DNA of 64,000 nucleotides from Thermoprotei archaeon (GCA_003649445.1 QMRV01000001.1:1-64000), one strand, 5' to 3'. Shown: positions 9,250 through 20,495, counted from the first letter of the stretch. Numbers and translations: made by a program. Notes: generated from the letters alone by a model not told the origin.

Positions 9250-11774
9250 GCTAATTCGTAAGTTTTACACGATAATCCGTGCTCTTTTGCAATTTCTTCT
9301 AGATATTTTGCGTAGTTCTCGCTTTGAGTTGTAATGATAACCTGCTTCGAGAACTCTCTACTTCCAAGTAGTTTTCCTAAAGACTTTTTCAACTCTTCAT
9401 CGATGTTAGGCAGTGGATCATCGAATATTATGAAATCTGCTGAATGGGGAGAAATTTTATTTAACGCAAAGACTAGCGAAAAAGCGAAGAGAATTTTTTG
9501 TCCATCGCTGAGAAACTGAATAGACGGAATTACTGCACCATCGCTGCGCTTTACGTAGAACATATACTTGTATCTACCTTTCTTTTCTGCTTCAACAGCC
9601 TTAAGATTAATTTCTATTACATCTGGATGCACATAAATTTTTTCAAAAATAGAGTTTATTGTATTAATTATTTTAGTTATCGACTCATTTCTAATAACAT
9701 CCTGTGCCTTAATATATGCTTCTTTAATTCTGGAAAACCTTTCAGCTAGCTCAGAGATTTTAGAATATTTTTCGGAGAGTTTACTGTATTCTTTTTCAAG
9801 TTCAGCAATAAGACCAAGCTTCTTTTTCGCCGATGAAATTTCTTTGGTGTAATAGTTAATTTCTTCAAGATATTTGTTTCTAAGCCTTTTAATTTCTATA
9901 AGCCTTTTATTTAGCGATTTTTTCTCATTAATTAATCTAACTCTCTCGGAAACTATAGTCTCTATATTCACTTCCTTTAACTCTAAGTCAAGCTTATCTA
10001 ATTGCTCCTTTAAAGTCTCTATTTCTCTTTCTATTTTAGATATCTCATCATATTTACTTAAATAGCTTAATTTATCTTCTATTTTAGATAATCTTCTTCG
10101 AAAACCGGAAAGAAAATTCCTCAAGTCATTGAGCTTATACTCTAATTCTTCTATTTCTTTATCAAGTTCATTTATTCTCTCTTCTATTGCATCAATCTCG
10201 CTTTCAATACTACTCTTCAAAAGCCTTAATTCTTCCAATCTATTTATTTTTTCTGAAAGCTCCTCATATTTATTTAGTAGTTGTTTGTATTCTTCCATTT
10301 CAGCTAGTAGTTTTTCTCTTTTAATGAAAAGTTCTGATTTAGATTTAATTATTTCATTTAAATGTTGCTCTAAGTGCTCCTTTTCATTTTGAAGAATATC
10401 TTTACAGCATATAGGGCACTTAATGCGATCTTTTGACTTTAATTGACCCAGTATTTTTCGAATTAAAGCTATTCTACAATCATCTTCCTTTAAGATATTA
10501 TCTATTATACTCAACTCGTTTTCTATTTTCTTTAAATTCTTTTTAGCGTTTTCTATGTCGCCTATTTTAGCTAGAATATGTGAGAATTCCTTCTCGGAGC
10601 TTTCAAGAAACTCTATCTCACTTATTACGTCTGATAATTGTGCTTGTTTTGAATCTTTAATAGCTTCCAGCTTACTTTTCTGTCTTATAAGTTTACTTAA
10701 TTCGCTTTGCAAATAAGATGATTTATTTTCTATACTGAAGTAGGCTTTTCTAAAGGTTTTAATTACCTCATCTACATTGTCTAAAGATATAGTTATTTTC
10801 TCTATTTTTTCAAGCTCATCTCCTAAGAGTAAGTCTGCAAGAAAGCCTGAGAGTTCAGCTTTAATACTCTCTAATTGATATATTGCCTCCTCTATGATTT
10901 CTTCTTTCGACTGCCCTAGTGCTTTAAGATCTGCTTCTAGCTGGTGTTTTCTTCCGCTTAAATTTTCTAATTTTTTTATTAATTTTTCTTTTAATCTTTC
11001 TTTTTCTTTTATTTTACCATATATACTTGATATTTCGATTATTTTTTTATCAATTTCAGATATTTTCCCTAAGATATCTTTCTCTTCTTCATTAAGTTTG
11101 TTTATATTTTCTTTCAACTCATTTATTTTATGCTCATATAGCTTTATTTTTTGTATAATTTCATTTTTATTTAAATAGCTAATATCTCTTTCTATTTGCT
11201 TCATTTTAAATGCAATATTGTTTTTTACTTCATCTATCTTCTTTACCGGTATACTAGCTGCTATTCTTCTGAATGCATCTATTCCAAGCATTTTATCTAA
11301 GATAATAGTCCTTCTTAAGGGTGAGCCGTAAGCAAGAGTTTCTAGGCTGCGGTGTCGAATTAGTATATAACGGACAAAGTTTTCTAGAGATATTTTGAGC
11401 AATTCCTCACTTATTATTCTGTTTACTTGAGATGTTGTCGAAGCAATTTTTTGTCTTTCTTTGTAAAGAATACTTTTGAGAGATTTGTCTTTAAGCTTTT
11501 TCCTTTCTACTCGATATTCTACACCGTCTACTACGAAGTCTAATGCTATTCTAAAGTGATTGCTTATATTGTTTATGTAGTCGTCAAGCTTAGCGCTTTT
11601 TTCTATATTTGTCTCATATGTTGCTCCGTAGAGCGCTAACTCAATAGCATTTAATATTGTAGACTTACCTACACCTACAGGACCCACTATTAGCGTCAGC
11701 TCTGAGGATAAGTCTAGTTTTACTGTTTCCGTGAAACATCTAAATCCATATATTTCAATTGATCTTAACAACAT
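9204..11774 (-). CDS. Rad50-like SMC ATPase with zinc hook (arcadin-4 candidate)
   Basis: An 856-residue ABC-type ATPase with split head and long coiled coils. Walker A GPVGVGKST is at residues 31-39. A central CPICC zinc-hook-like motif lies near 453 between two very long Lys/Glu-rich coiled coils. The signature FLSDGQKILFAFSL is near 755 and Walker B IIFDDPLP near 785. It is the last gene of the crenactin operon. A Rad50-like protein called arcadin-4 is described as a partner in crenactin clusters, so this is probably that protein and not the Mre11-linked Rad50. No mre11 or herA/nurA lies beside it, and there is a two-base gap to the upstream gene. Confidence 0.85.
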   Translation of the reverse strand: MLLRSIEIYGFRCFTETVKLDLSSELTLIVGPVGVGKSTILNAIELALYGATYETNIEKSAKLDDYINNISNHFRIALDFVVDGVEYRVERKKLKDKSLKSILYKERQKIASTTSQVNRIISEELLKISLENFVRYILIRHRSLETLAYGSPLRRTIILDKMLGIDAFRRIAASIPVKKIDEVKNNIAFKMKQIERDISYLNKNEIIQKIKLYEHKINELKENINKLNEEEKDILGKISEIDKKIIEISSIYGKIKEKERLKEKLIKKLENLSGRKHQLEADLKALGQSKEEIIEEAIYQLESIKAELSGFLADLLLGDELEKIEKITISLDNVDEVIKTFRKAYFSIENKSSYLQSELSKLIRQKSKLEAIKDSKQAQLSDVISEIEFLESSEKEFSHILAKIGDIENAKKNLKKIENELSIIDNILKEDDCRIALIRKILGQLKSKDRIKCPICCKDILQNEKEHLEQHLNEIIKSKSELFIKREKLLAEMEEYKQLLNKYEELSEKINRLEELRLLKSSIESEIDAIEERINELDKEIEELEYKLNDLRNFLSGFRRRLSKIEDKLSYLSKYDEISKIEREIETLKEQLDKLDLELKEVNIETIVSERVRLINEKKSLNKRLIEIKRLRNKYLEEINYYTKEISSAKKKLGLIAELEKEYSKLSEKYSKISELAERFSRIKEAYIKAQDVIRNESITKIINTINSIFEKIYVHPDVIEINLKAVEAEKKGRYKYMFYVKRSDGAVIPSIQFLSDGQKILFAFSLVFALNKISPHSADFIIFDDPLPNIDEELKKSLGKLLGSREFSKQVIITTQSENYAKYLEEIAKEHGLSCKTYELAHSKGGSILLAGTFK

Positions 11775-11776
11775 AG

Positions 11777-11959
11777 TTACTTCTCCTCAAGATATTTTTT
11801 AATAATTTCTTTAATTTTCTCTTTTAATATAATTCTACCTCCAGTGATGTACGCTTTATACAACTCAATTGCAATACTATAGTCCTCCTCATCACCTATT
11901 ATCTCTTTAAGAATCTCTTCAGGAGCTCTTAGTTTTACTTCCTCGCTACTATTTCTCAT
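11777..11959 (-). CDS. small protein of the crenactin operon (arcadin-3 candidate)
   Basis: A 60-residue, charged, mostly helical protein with no motif I recognise. It has two-base gaps on both sides, to the 268-residue protein upstream and the Rad50-like gene downstream, so it is almost certainly translated from the same mRNA. Arcadin-3 of known clusters is also small, but I assign it by position only. Confidence 0.75.
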   Translation of the reverse strand: MRNSSEEVKLRAPEEILKEIIGDEEDYSIAIELYKAYITGGRIILKEKIKEIIKKYLEEK

Positions 11960-11961
11960 AG

Positions 11962-12768
11962 TTATCTACCTCTTTTGCTCAATACATTAAGCCAAGGATT
12001 ATCTACAAGATAATCTGGTAACTCCTCATCAGATTCCCTAGACACTGACTTTGATAAACTAACTTCACTTACTCTTACCGTACTCAGCGCAGTTCTGCCT
12101 TTAATGTATTCTATTTCTTTTTCAAGAACTTTAAGCCTACTCAGTATTCTCTCTAGCTCCCCTGAAAAAGCAGCACTCGAGCCAGCCGATACCTTAGAGA
12201 CTTTATTTTCTATTTCTTGGACAATAGTATCCAATTTATCTAAATGCGATTTTATTAATGAAACCTCATCTATTAATACCATTAATTTATCTTCAAGCTC
12301 TTTTATCTTTGTCTTGAGCTCTCGTATCTCAGATATTGTCTGGACCTTTTTACTTGAAAAAGAAGGAAAAGCTTCTTCTATTTTACCATGAGAATATATC
12401 AGTACACCTACACCACACTCCTTGAGAAGCCTTCCATCAATATATCTTGGTGAGTAAATGCCTTTGGGTAGAAGTAAGTAAACTTTATCTGCTAAACTAG
12501 CATATTTTGACGCTTTAGCTAAATAAGCTAAAATAGTACTTTTACTTATCTCTCCTTTCACTATTCTAGGAACAAGTACAAATATTATATTATTACCATC
12601 TCTTAGTATTAAATCTACATTCTTTACAGTATCTTCATCAAATACTTTTTCTGCTTCAGTAGTAGGAACTATACTCCATCCTTTACGTGATACAAAATAT
12701 TCTTTCGCTAATTCCAATAATCTTTCCTTAGAAAAAAGTATGAACTCGTTTACCTCCACTTGTACCAT
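11962..12768 (-). CDS. crenactin-operon coiled-coil protein with C-terminal DNPWL peptide (arcadin-2 candidate)
   Basis: 268 residues from the ATG at 12768, which follows a GAGAGGG ribosome site. An ATG 24 bases upstream is possible, and either choice overlaps crenactin. About residues 1-130 look like a small alpha/beta domain with a restriction-nuclease-like strand pair (NVDLILRD...IIFVLVPRIV). A coiled coil follows near 140-220, then a Ser-rich linker. The last 19 residues read LPDYLVDNPWLNVLSKRGR. Arcadin-2 is known to cap or bind crenactin through a C-terminal helix. The position directly after crenactin, the linker and the terminal peptide all fit that role, but the N-terminal domain is a surprise. 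Confidence 0.7.
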   Translation of the reverse strand: MVQVEVNEFILFSKERLLELAKEYFVSRKGWSIVPTTEAEKVFDEDTVKNVDLILRDGNNIIFVLVPRIVKGEISKSTILAYLAKASKYASLADKVYLLLPKGIYSPRYIDGRLLKECGVGVLIYSHGKIEEAFPSFSSKKVQTISEIRELKTKIKELEDKLMVLIDEVSLIKSHLDKLDTIVQEIENKVSKVSAGSSAAFSGELERILSRLKVLEKEIEYIKGRTALSTVRVSEVSLSKSVSRESDEELPDYLVDNPWLNVLSKRGR

Positions 12769-14006
12769 CCCTCTCTTTTCTCCCAACTCCACTCATAGTC
12801 TAATGGTACTGCAACGCTCCAGACTATACATCCCTTCCATACAGCATACTGAGGATCTACAGTGAGCTTTACTCCTGCATCGATATCAAATCTCTTTAAG
12901 AGCAGCTTAACTTTAATAGGAGCATCACACGCTACATCCTCGAGTCCTGGAGGAACTTTCCACATAAAGTTTCCTCCGCTCAAAATAACTTTCTTGTATA
13001 CCTCTTCTTGTATTTCTAGAGATACTTTCTCAACCGATCTAACAATAGCTTCTCCTAAGTCTATTTCGCCGGGCAAGATATCGTCTCCAAGTCTTCCTTC
13101 CCTAATAGCAAATCCTCTCTTGTAGTAGCTGGCAAATATTTCGTGAGATGGATTAAACACTATTTCACCTATTAGAAACCTCATCCAGGCCTCCTTTTCT
13201 AGCTCAATACATATGGTAGTTCCAGGAAATCTATAAGATACTTTAAATCTCTCGGGATTTGCTTTAGCTTCAGTTATGGCTTTATCTAGGTCTATTGGAA
13301 CTAGCCCTATAAGCTCCTTTACTTTTCTGACAACAGTTTCTTCTCTAGCCAGATCAGAGTATCCAGCATCTCTTAGTATTTCTGCAGTTATCATATCGGC
13401 TTCAGCTCCACCTCTGTTTAAAACAGCAATAGCATCTGAAATAGCTCTGAGAGAAATTGGACAGATTTGCGTGTTTCCGTGACCCGACTCTACGACCACA
13501 CACTTAGTTTCCTTATTGGCAATAGCAACTGCAAGAGGTTGAGGAATTATGCTAACGGCCCTTACCAAACCCGTCTCTTCATCTATTTTCTCATGAATTT
13601 CGAATATTTTTTCATACATATAGTTAGGAGCTACAGCCGAAAGTGCTGCCGTTACGCAGTATCCCTTAAAGTCGGGACCTAAAACTTTATACTTCATTAA
13701 ACCGTACTTCGTTACTTCGTAGATTACCCTCCATGCTCTCACATCTTCCTTAGCTATAATACCGTCCTTCATAGGGTAAACGAGATTGCGCTGCACTTCT
13801 TCTTTCGTTCCAAGATAATCTCTATACTCTGGTCCAACTATTAGGTCTTTATCAATACCATAAAGTCTTCTAATCAGCTTATCTTCTATAAAGTATCCTG
13901 CATTTTCAATAATATCGGGTTTCTCCTTAATAGGACCAAATTTATAGAACCGCGTACCGTAGTCCTCGCCGAACGAATACTTCTTTTTATACTCTTCTAT
14001 ACTCAT
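12750..14006 (-). CDS. crenactin, archaeal actin homologue
   Basis: A 418-residue actin-family ATPase that forms double-helical filaments in Pyrobaculum. The N-terminal phosphate-1 region is FGEDYGTRFYKFGP (about residues 12-25). Phosphate-2 is VVVESGHGNTQICP near 168-181, and the adenosine loop is VILSGGNFMWKVPPG near 344. The crenactin-specific opening with KPDIIENAGYFIEDK is also recognisable. A GGTGA ribosome site precedes the ATG. The downstream gene overlaps its 3' end, so the two products are translationally coupled. Confidence 0.9.
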   Translation of the reverse strand: MSIEEYKKKYSFGEDYGTRFYKFGPIKEKPDIIENAGYFIEDKLIRRLYGIDKDLIVGPEYRDYLGTKEEVQRNLVYPMKDGIIAKEDVRAWRVIYEVTKYGLMKYKVLGPDFKGYCVTAALSAVAPNYMYEKIFEIHEKIDEETGLVRAVSIIPQPLAVAIANKETKCVVVESGHGNTQICPISLRAISDAIAVLNRGGAEADMITAEILRDAGYSDLAREETVVRKVKELIGLVPIDLDKAITEAKANPERFKVSYRFPGTTICIELEKEAWMRFLIGEIVFNPSHEIFASYYKRGFAIREGRLGDDILPGEIDLGEAIVRSVEKVSLEIQEEVYKKVILSGGNFMWKVPPGLEDVACDAPIKVKLLLKRFDIDAGVKLTVDPQYAVWKGCIVWSVAVPLDYEWSWEKREGWYKWR

Positions 14007-14144
14007 AGTTTTTTCACCGTGTATTCACTACCCTACTTTACAAAGTCTCTGCGTACTATAAGGATTTTATGCTTATTAGCTATTTCAGAGAGAAGACTGA
14101 AACTGTTCAGGAACCAATATCCTTAGCACACTATATTTTCAAAA

Positions 14145-14363
14145 TTATCCCCAGGCACCGACGATATATTTTAGCTGAGCTATCCTATCCATTACTTCAA
14201 TGTATTTCTTTTCGATATCGCGTTTCTTTCTATCAAAATCTTCTTGAGAAATAATCCCCTTATCTTTCTTCTCTATTAATTCTTCCATCTCTTTTTCCAA
14301 CTCTTCCTTTTTCTTTAGTAGTTTTTCTAATGCTTCTTGAGGAGACTTTCCCTCAAAACTCAT
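14145..14363 (-). CDS. 72-residue coiled-coil protein upstream of crenactin
   Basis: A short protein that is nearly all Lys/Glu-rich coiled coil (residues 8-62), ending LKYIVGAWG. I do not recognise a family. It is the first gene of the crenactin run, and 138 bases separate it from crenactin, including a TATA-like CCTTATAG. Crenactin may therefore also have its own promoter. Its own start lies about 22 bases from a shared TATA box at 14385. Confidence 0.75.
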   Translation of the reverse strand: MSFEGKSPQEALEKLLKKKEELEKEMEELIEKKDKGIISQEDFDRKKRDIEKKYIEVMDRIAQLKYIVGAWG

Positions 14364-14382
14364 AATTAGGCTTAAGTAAACA

Positions 14383-14394
14383 CGTATTTAAACT
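14383..14394. promoter_or_regulatory. shared divergent TATA box
   Basis: The near-symmetric GTATTTAAAC lies 22-30 bases from both the minus-strand ATG at 14363 and the plus-strand ATG at 14417. Both genes therefore look leaderless and could use the same TATA region in opposite directions. Confidence 0.55.
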
Positions 14395-14416
14395 TAGTCA
14401 CAACAATACTTATACT

Positions 14417-14797
14417 ATGAGTATCGAAACTCTTGAGGTAGTTTTCGAGTTCGAAAAAGCAGGCACAGCCGAAGGAATACTACGAAGATATCTAGCCCCC
14501 TTAACTATAGAACATTTAGCAAAGAAATTACCTATATTCTCTACAGCTAACTCGATTCAAGGAATAATTTTCATACCAATAGACTTAAGAATAGGATTTG
14601 AAAAAAGCAAAAATAATGTAAAAGAAAGAGAAATCTTCTACATACCACAGAATAAAGCAATAGGAATTTCCTTAACAAATTTCAGTAAACTGCCCTTTAG
14701 AGTAAATCCTATGGGCGAAATAACTAGCGAAACTTTAAGCATCTTAAGAAATGTCAGACGAGGAGAGAGAGTTAAAATACTCCCTAAAAGTAGATAA
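14417..14797 (+). CDS. cyclophilin-like fold protein
   Basis: A 126-residue protein resembling the bacterial/archaeal TM1367-type cyclophilin-like family (beta-barrel, function unsettled). Visible family features are EGILRRYLAPLTIEHLAKKLP, then NNVKEREIFYIPQNKAIGISL, then FRVNPMGEITSE and a short GERVKIL end. No signal peptide is present. The start is leaderless behind the TATA box at 14385. Assignment is by pattern memory. Confidence 0.6.
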   Translation: MSIETLEVVFEFEKAGTAEGILRRYLAPLTIEHLAKKLPIFSTANSIQGIIFIPIDLRIGFEKSKNNVKEREIFYIPQNKAIGISLTNFSKLPFRVNPMGEITSETLSILRNVRRGERVKILPKSR

Positions 14798-14804
14798 AGA
14801 GAAT

Positions 14805-15176
14805 ATGTCAACAAGAGATGTAAAGTCGCTAAAAGATATTAGACCCTGCATTAAAGTAAAAGTGTCTTCGATAAACGACTTGGCTAGATATGCTGCATCC
14901 ATAGCCTCTTCTAGGCCTTTTTCTACAACATGTGTTCTTCACTTTAAAGAAAACAACAAAAATATTTACGGAATTCTCGCTGTGTTTAACGACTACTATA
15001 ATCTTTACGGACTACCAATATTCTACTACTATGAAACACAAGAAGAACTTAAAGGAAACTACATTCTAGTCAAATTAGATGAAACATCTGAGAAAATTCT
15101 GATTTCTAATGGATCAAAACCAGGATGGCTTCATATACCAATAATTTCTTTAGCAGAAAAACCTCAGTTTCTATAG
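14805..15176 (+). CDS. conserved protein of unknown function
   Basis: About 123 residues from the ATG at 14805, with alternating strands and helices. I recognise no domain. An upstream ATG at 14751 would overlap the previous gene by 47 bases. The later ATG, 7 bases past that gene's stop, is the more economical start. It overlaps no later gene if the membrane protein starts at 15185, and forms a three-gene plus-strand run. Confidence 0.65.
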   Translation: MSTRDVKSLKDIRPCIKVKVSSINDLARYAASIASSRPFSTTCVLHFKENNKNIYGILAVFNDYYNLYGLPIFYYYETQEELKGNYILVKLDETSEKILISNGSKPGWLHIPIISLAEKPQFL

Positions 15177-15184
15177 GTGAAACA

Positions 15185-15469
15185 ATGTACATAAATAGCT
15201 TTTTAAGCATACTCATAGCACTGACAGCCTATGCTACTGTAATAATTCTCGTATTTACAGGAAAAGGGAAAAAGTACAGGTTTCAGAGAATTTACGCTAA
15301 AGCTCTTACAAGCGTTATTGTATCATACATTCTGCTATCAGTATTCATATTTATTTTACTGACCCCAACTTACGCAAGCTTTACTGCAGCCACAATACTG
15401 TTTATATCATCTCTTATGCTACCTCCTTTCTCCTGGTTCCTAGTGATAAAATACTGGAGCGAAGAATAA
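15185..15469 (+). CDS. small integral membrane protein
   Basis: A 94-residue protein with three probable membrane helices (about residues 3-24, 39-60 and 64-88) and a basic loop GKGKKYRFQR. An AGGTGA site lies just before the ATG at 15185, which is why I prefer it over the upstream in-frame start at 15125. No recognisable family; function unknown. Confidence 0.65.
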   Translation: MYINSFLSILIALTAYATVIILVFTGKGKKYRFQRIYAKALTSVIVSYILLSVFIFILLTPTYASFTAATILFISSLMLPPFSWFLVIKYWSEE

Positions 15470-15571
15470 CAGTAGAGTTAATACTTAGGAACCGAAGTTT
15501 CAGTATTTTTGAAAAACCGAATTAAATAAAAGCGTTGAAGAACTAGAAAAAACTAATTTTATTGAATGCTT

Positions 15572-15865
15572 TTACTTCTTTACTCTCTCTAGAACTATTT
15601 CAATTGTTGAAACTGTTCTCTCTTTTCCTGGTTCTCCTACCTTCTCGCTACTAATCTTGACTTCTTTTACTGTTATCTGGTCGGGTAGGAATCTTGTTCT
15701 AGTTATCTCAGCAGTATCTACTGCCTTAGAGATAGCTCTTCCTCGAGCCTTGATAATTACTCGGTCTACACCTTGGTTAAATTGAATTACTGTTGCTAGT
15801 ACGTAGTTCATAGTGGGCTTTTGGCCTACTAGTATTATTCCCTCACTAGGTTTTTCGGTAGACAT
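15572..15865 (-). CDS. albA: chromatin protein Alba
   Basis: Alba coats DNA and RNA as dimers. The family core is VGQKPTMNYVLATVIQFNQG (residues 13-32), with the DNA-contacting lysine in QKP, and then IKARGRAISKAVDTAEI. Length 97 is typical. A TATA box (TTTATATATTAA on the minus strand, 15901-15912) and a GGTGAGA site three bases before the ATG mark a strong single-gene promoter. Confidence 0.97.
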   Translation of the reverse strand: MSTEKPSEGIILVGQKPTMNYVLATVIQFNQGVDRVIIKARGRAISKAVDTAEITRTRFLPDQITVKEVKISSEKVGEPGKERTVSTIEIVLERVKK

Positions 15866-15900
15866 TCTCTCACCCTGTAGCGCCTTTTTAAAAGTGTTGC

Positions 15901-15912
15901 TTAATATATAAA
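15901..15912 (-). promoter_or_regulatory. TATA box of the Alba gene
   Basis: TTTATATATTAA reads on the minus strand 36-47 bases upstream of the Alba ATG. This leaves room for a short leader that carries the GGTGAGA ribosome site at 15868-15874. Confidence 0.6.
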
Positions 15913-16026
15913 TTTTTCGGGCTAATCAACTATGTTTTTTGCAATATTTTCAAAAATTTAGACAAAATAACTCAGAGACCTAAGAAGTGAGGTAAGAATA
16001 TAAAAGTGTAAGCAAAAGAGAAAAGC

Positions 16027-16374
16027 GTGGTATCAACTCATGTAGTTGTGAAAGGAATCGTTGTGAGCAAGAGTCTTACAACAGACGCTTTAGGAACAAG
16101 AATTATTAAAATAGAGATTGCCGAGGAAAGAGAACTGCCAGGGCCTATAATTATGCAGCCTCGTGACTCTACATTAGCCAAAGAAATTATTCCAATAGTC
16201 TCACAGGTAATGAGAGCTCTCCCTCCATTCTCGCAAAATAAAGTAATGACGCCTCGTGCAGTTATCTTTCTAACAGAAGACGAATGGGATAGAATAATAG
16301 ATAAATTTGATATAGGCGATGAAGTAGAGATTTTAATAGAAAAAGGAAAAATAAGTATCAAAAAGAGTGGTTAA
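16027..16374 (+). CDS. conserved crenarchaeal protein, possible arcadin-1
   Basis: A 115-residue soluble protein, GTG start, about 27 bases after an ATATAAAAG box, so probably leaderless. The pattern is a strand-rich N-terminus ([12 protein letters not shown]), [12 protein letters not shown], a helix with [10 protein letters not shown], then [12 protein letters not shown] and a GDEVEI strand. This resembles what I recall of the arcadin-1 family found with crenactin, but I cannot verify it. It lies 2 kb from the crenactin operon and overlaps the RpoK stop by four bases. Confidence 0.55.
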   Translation: MVSTHVVVKGIVVSKSLTTDALGTRIIKIEIAEERELPGPIIMQPRDSTLAKEIIPIVSQVMRALPPFSQNKVMTPRAVIFLTEDEWDRIIDKFDIGDEVEILIEKGKISIKKSG

Positions 16375-16625
16375 TCGATCTCCAGTGCTTGTAAAGGTAT
16401 ATCTTGGTACTTCCCATTAGGCAGTCTGCGCCTTATAATTATTGGCAGTACCTTTGCTTTGAGCTCAAGTCTAGCGATTTCTATAGGATCAGTTAGCCCT
16501 TTAGGTATCTCTATCAGTACTGGTGCTCCTAGAGCTATTTGCAGAGCCCTAGCCCCTATGATCCTAGATTTCTCATATCTAGTTAACTTAGGCGGCCCTA
16601 TAATTTTTAAAGTTAAATCACTCAT
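16371..16625 (-). CDS. rpoK: DNA-directed RNA polymerase subunit K (Rpo6/Rpb6)
   Basis: A small RNA polymerase subunit. The signature [28 protein letters not shown], followed by [26 protein letters not shown], is diagnostic. Length 84 is normal. Its start overlaps the thermosome stop by four bases, so it is probably translated with that gene. Confidence 0.95.
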   Translation of the reverse strand: MSDLTLKIIGPPKLTRYEKSRIIGARALQIALGAPVLIEIPKGLTDPIEIARLELKAKVLPIIIRRRLPNGKYQDIPLQALEID

Positions 16626-18271
16626 TCACTCTCAGACTCCTTTTCTTCCTCAAATCCTTTTTCCTCTTCTCCCTTCTTTTCGCTTTCTTTCGGTGGAGCT
16701 GCTGCTATGATATCGTCTATTCTCAGTATCATTATTGCTGCCTCTGTAGCTGACTTAAGTGTCTGTTTCTTTACTATAGCTGGCTCTAGTACATTGAGCT
16801 CCCACATGTTAGCAATTCTAGCGTTTAGCACATCTACTCCTGCCCATATTTCATTCTTCTCGTGGCGAGCTCTTAGCTCGACAAGAGCATCTACTGGATC
16901 TATTCCAGCGTTATTGGCTAGTATTACTGGTATTGACTCAATGGCCTCAGCGTACTTCAATACAGCTAACTGTTCTTTGCTTGGTAGCTTCTTGGCAAAC
17001 TCCCTTAGTCTTCTTGCTACCTCCATTTCAGGAGCTCCTCCTCCTGCAAGAATCTTTGGCTCTCTTATAACGTTCCTGATTACACACAGTGCATCGTGCA
17101 GTGCTCTTTCAGCTTCATCTACTATGTGCTCAGCTCCTCCTCTTATGAGTATTGTCACTGCCTTAGGGGTCGGACACTGCTCTATGAATACCATCTTGTC
17201 TTCGCCTACTTTTCTCTCCTCTACTAGACCTGCAGTACCGAGGTCTTCTGGAGATAAGTCCTCTACACTTGTAACTATTCTGGCTCCTGTAGCTCTAGCT
17301 ATTTTCTCCATGTCAGACCTCTTTACTCTTCTTACTGCTAGAATTCCTTTCTTCGCCAAGTAGTGCTGAGCTAAGTCGTCAATACCTTTCTGCACTATTA
17401 CTACGTTAGCTCCAGTACTGGCTATTTTGTCGATCATTTCCTTGAGGATTTCTGACTCTTGGTCTAGAAACGCTCTCAGCTGATCAGGGCTTGTCACATG
17501 GATCTTTGTACTCCATTCAGGCTTCTCTATTTCTAGTGGACAGTCTAGTAGAGCTATCTTAGCATTCTCGATTCTCTTAGGCATATCGGGGTGAACGACT
17601 TCCTTGTCAAGTACTATACCCTTAACGAGAACACTTTCTTCAATAGATTTGCCCTTCTTCTTTTCTACCTTAATGTTGTCTAGATCCAACTTATATCCGC
17701 TGTCAGTTTTCTCAACTACGTAGAGTGCTGCTTCTACTGCTAAATCTGCTAAGAATTCCTTAAATTCTGCGACAACTTTGCTTCCTAAAGAAGTCATAGC
17801 AACGTGCTTGAGTATGTTCTTGTCCAGAGGATCTACTTTTACAGCAATATCATCAATTACTCCAAGGGCAAAGTCTAGAGCTTTCTTGTATCCGTCACAT
17901 ATTATTGTCGGGTGAATTTCCTGGTCAAGTAGCTCGCTCGCTACTCTGAGAAATTCTCCGGCAAGTACTACCGATGTTGTTGTACCGTCTCCAACTTCAT
18001 CGTCCTGAGCCTTAGCTACCTCTACAAGCATTTTCGCTGCTGGATGCTGAACATCCATTTCTTTCAGGATCGTAGCCCCGTCTCCTGTTATTGTGGCGCT
18101 TCCGAAGGAGTCTACAAGAAGCTTGTCCATTCCCCTTGGACCAAGGGAGCTAGCCAGAGCCTCCGCTATTACTCGCGCAGCCAGAATGTTAGTTCTTCTA
18201 GCCTCTTTACCGACTGTTCTCGAAGTACCTTCCTTTAGAATCAATGCGGGTATACTTGCTTTAGCACTCAT
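16622..18271 (-). CDS. thsA: thermosome (group II chaperonin) subunit
   Basis: A CCT-like chaperonin subunit of 549 residues. Motifs include [16 protein letters not shown], the ATP-binding [13 protein letters not shown], and a C-terminal [25 protein letters not shown]. The C-terminal tail is Lys/Glu-rich rather than GGM repeats. I chose the ATG at 18271 because a GGTGAGA site lies four bases upstream; an in-frame ATG at 18289 lacks one. Start is preceded by a TATA box at 18306. Confidence 0.97.
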   Translation of the reverse strand: MSAKASIPALILKEGTSRTVGKEARRTNILAARVIAEALASSLGPRGMDKLLVDSFGSATITGDGATILKEMDVQHPAAKMLVEVAKAQDDEVGDGTTTSVVLAGEFLRVASELLDQEIHPTIICDGYKKALDFALGVIDDIAVKVDPLDKNILKHVAMTSLGSKVVAEFKEFLADLAVEAALYVVEKTDSGYKLDLDNIKVEKKKGKSIEESVLVKGIVLDKEVVHPDMPKRIENAKIALLDCPLEIEKPEWSTKIHVTSPDQLRAFLDQESEILKEMIDKIASTGANVVIVQKGIDDLAQHYLAKKGILAVRRVKRSDMEKIARATGARIVTSVEDLSPEDLGTAGLVEERKVGEDKMVFIEQCPTPKAVTILIRGGAEHIVDEAERALHDALCVIRNVIREPKILAGGGAPEMEVARRLREFAKKLPSKEQLAVLKYAEAIESIPVILANNAGIDPVDALVELRARHEKNEIWAGVDVLNARIANMWELNVLEPAIVKKQTLKSATEAAIMILRIDDIIAAAPPKESEKKGEEEKGFEEEKESESE

Positions 18272-18305
18272 ATTCTCACCAGCAAACAAACTGAACTAGC
18301 GCTTC

Positions 18306-18317
18306 TATATAAATATT
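18306..18317 (-). promoter_or_regulatory. TATA box of the thermosome gene
   Basis: AATATTTATATA on the minus strand lies 35-46 bases upstream of the chosen thermosome ATG, leaving a short leader that contains the GGTGAGA ribosome site. Confidence 0.6.
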
Positions 18318-18434
18318 TCGATAAAAAACACGTTCAATTCTAATACTTCTCACATACAGCCACTACTAAATGTATTTAACAACAATTCGTCTCTAAAAGA
18401 GCTTTGTCGCCAAAAGCAGAATTTAAAGAAATAG

Positions 18435-18523
18435 AGCCGGGGCGGGGATTTGAACCCCGGTATAACGGGTTTCTGTCCACCTGTGGTCTGCAGCCCGCCG
18501 CCTGACCCCTCGGCCACCCCGGC
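18435..18523 (-). tRNA. tRNA-Cys(GCA) with 17-base intron
   Basis: Acceptor GCCGGGG/CCCCGGC, D arm, anticodon stem GCGGG/CCCGT and T arm CGGGG-TTCAAAT-CCCCG are complete. Anticodon GCA is followed after position 37 by an intron at 18471-18487, the canonical archaeal 37/38 site. Mature length would be about 72 bases. The discriminator is T, and CCA is not encoded. Confidence 0.93.
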
Positions 18524-18702
18524 AGTGAGAAAATGTTTATAGGAAAATATATCTGTTTCTGTTTGCTGGCCGGCATACTTTTATCGACAACTGGTTAATA
18601 CAGCAAACAACTCCACGTATTATTACGAAAAAGCTTCACTATTACAGTAATTGATAAAAGTATAAAGCGCTTAAATAGGGAAAAGACAAAAAATATCTTA
18701 AA

Positions 18703-20495
<1,793 letters not shown>

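Noticed and set aside
16707..17363. 218-codon open frame antisense to the thermosome
   Set aside because: It is a codon-phase shadow of a highly conserved gene. Its product is Ser/Ala-rich without any domain.
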